A stretch of DNA of 7,708 nt from an uncultured Lachnospiraceae bacterium (GTDB lineage Bacteria; Bacillota; Clostridia; Lachnospirales; Lachnospiraceae), in NCBI GenBank assembly GCA_934351765.1, contig CAKRJM010000105.1:1-7708 (forward strand). Reading direction: 5' to 3'. The position numbers and the translations under genes were made by a program. Position 1 is the first letter of the stretch; every line of letters starts with the position of its first letter. The notes beneath the pieces were generated by a model. The model was not told where the DNA came from. It saw nothing but the letters and a program-made list of their open reading frames with translations, and made no database searches. This document shows positions 6,790-7,708 of the stretch, in pieces.

Positions 6790-7649
6790 CGGCCTGCCCC
6801 CTCACTGAGTAATCCGTAGAATGCCAGGTTCAGATCCGCAGCCTGAAATTCCACCGCGTCCGAACAGTCGGGATCACAGCCTTCCAGATAGAAGTAAAGA
6901 TCCAGGGAATAGATCCTGCCAGGCTCCATGGAAAGAAGCGCCTTGTCCGGGACAGAAATCTGTCCGTTTCCGAAGGAGACCGTATAAGCCGTTACCGGTT
7001 CACTGGGGTCTGCCGCCGCCTGAACCGTACCGTTTTGACAGGAAAGCACCTGCCCCCGGCTCAAAAGCTGTCCGTTCAGCATCGTATTATCCACCTGGCT
7101 GCTTCCGGGATTCTCCGTCTCACTGAGCCGCAGGATCACCCGGGAAGAATCGTCTTCCTCAAAGACCAGACCCAGCCTTGCCGCATTGAGCATCATGCCT
7201 CCGTCGTTTCTTGCCAGAAGTCCCTCACTCTGATCCAGATACAGATTCATGCGGCTGCCCGCCGGCAGTCCGTCCCCCACAGCCCGCAGATAGATCCGCC
7301 CGTGATAATACCGTGTCTCGTCCTCCACCGGCTGAAACGAAGCTGCCATTCCGGAGACGGTCACCGGTGCATAGACAAATTGCTGAAGATCTGCCGTTGA
7401 AACCGGAAGAAGCTCCCCCGCATCTGTCCGGTTCACCTGGACAATGGGGGCCGGCTCCATGCTCTGAAAGCTGCTGCCGCCCGAGCTGCTGATCTGTAAT
7501 TCCAGGTTTTCTTCTCCTGTCCTTGCCGATGCCAGTCCTGTTTCCACCTGCCGGTTTGATGTAAACCAGGCATAGGTTGCCGCCGCCATGGAAAGCAGCA
7601 CCAGAACCGCCGCAAATCCGAATAACCATGTTTTGAATGAACGTTTCAT
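6786..7649 (-). CDS. Exported protein with SipW-dependent-type signal peptide
   Basis: A 287-residue protein, function not recognised. The N-terminus is a compact signal (MKRSFKTW, hydrophobic core 9-24) ending in ATYAWFTSN, very typical of SipW-type substrates in Clostridia; cleavage is predicted after Ala27. The mature chain is acidic, Ser/Gly/Asn-rich and probably beta-sandwich. Near the C-terminus YLEGCDPDCSDA (254-265) precedes an alternating segment ADLNLAFYG. The same arrangement occurs in the downstream protein, but here there are two cysteines (Cys258, Cys262). There is no C-terminal membrane helix or sorting signal. The ATG at 7647-7649 has AAGGAGAG (7656-7663) upstream with 8 nt spacing. 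It is the first complete gene of the visible operon. It is likely an extracellular or cell-surface subunit cleaved by one or both encoded peptidases. Confidence 0.85.
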   Translation of the reverse strand: MKRSFKTWLFGFAAVLVLLSMAAATYAWFTSNRQVETGLASARTGEENLELQISSSGGSSFQSMEPAPIVQVNRTDAGELLPVSTADLQQFVYAPVTVSGMAASFQPVEDETRYYHGRIYLRAVGDGLPAGSRMNLYLDQSEGLLARNDGGMMLNAARLGLVFEEDDSSRVILRLSETENPGSSQVDNTMLNGQLLSRGQVLSCQNGTVQAAADPSEPVTAYTVSFGNGQISVPDKALLSMEPGRIYSLDLYFYLEGCDPDCSDAVEFQAADLNLAFYGLLSEGAGR

Positions 7650-7708
7650 TCGTTTCTCTCCTTAGCCTTAGGTCCCCTCTTCTACATCTATTCCCCTGCG
7701 TCCACTCC
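7650..7708 (-). other. Upstream region of the first gene; possible 3' end of another operon gene
   Basis: It contains the ribosome site (7656-7663) and a short direct repeat CTAAGG. No convincing promoter is visible. One minus-strand frame is open from the window edge to a TAA at 7668-7670, ending IDVEEGT, and would leave an 18-nt spacer like others in this operon. Another frame ends earlier at a TAG. The stretch is too short to decide, so an upstream co-transcribed gene is possible but unproven. Confidence 0.25.

Noticed and set aside
780..7649. Standard type IV (McrBC) restriction system
   Set aside because: There is no visible nuclease motif in the partner, no DNA-binding domain on the ATPase, the ATPase has membrane helices, and the neighbours are signal peptidases and exported proteins. 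A derived defence role remains possible but is not supported directly.

Overview
The window looks like a chromosomal stretch of a Gram-positive anaerobe of the class Clostridia, most likely of the Lachnospiraceae type. Reasons are moderate-to-high G+C, strong AGGAGG-type ribosome sites, TTG and GTG starts, SipW-type (Ser/His) signal peptidases with matching SipW-type substrates, and an AgcS-family amino acid symporter. This placement is an inference from gene content; no rRNA or tRNA is present.

All seven genes lie on the minus strand, so transcription runs from high to low coordinates. In that order they are: (1) 7649-6786, a 287-aa exported protein with a SipW-type signal peptide; (2) 6789-5947, a 280-aa exported protein of the same kind, overlapping gene 1 by ATGA; (3) 5924-5190, a SipW-like signal peptidase with a coiled-coil tail; (4) 5177-3507, a membrane-anchored McrB-like AAA+ ATPase (GTG start); (5) 3423-1492, a 643-aa protein with an N-terminal half resembling the DUF2357 partner of McrB-like ATPases and a long coiled coil containing nine 11-residue repeats; (6) 1475-780, a second SipW-like signal peptidase with a charged tail (TTG start); (7) 741-1, the first 247 codons of an alanine/glycine:cation symporter, cut by the window edge. 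Gaps are -4, 22, 12, 83, 16 and 38 nt. No intrinsic terminator is visible between genes, so genes 1-6 look like one operon, and gene 7 may be co-transcribed although it is functionally unrelated.

The striking part is genes 1-6: two exported proteins and two signal peptidases of the matching class surround a pair that otherwise looks like a McrBC-type motor plus partner. Here the motor is tied to the membrane by two N-terminal helices, the partner has no recognisable nuclease motif and ends in a coiled coil, and both signal peptidases carry charged cytoplasmic tails. My inference is a membrane-associated secretion or surface-assembly machine in which the cytoplasmic AAA+/coiled-coil complex handles the SipW peptidases and their substrates. 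A defence function derived from McrBC cannot be excluded.

The remaining DNA is short spacers. The 83-nt spacer between genes 4 and 5 holds a perfect 7-bp hairpin. The last 59 nt (7650-7708) hold the ribosome site of gene 1 and possibly the end of another upstream gene. No stretch above 300 nt lacks a gene.
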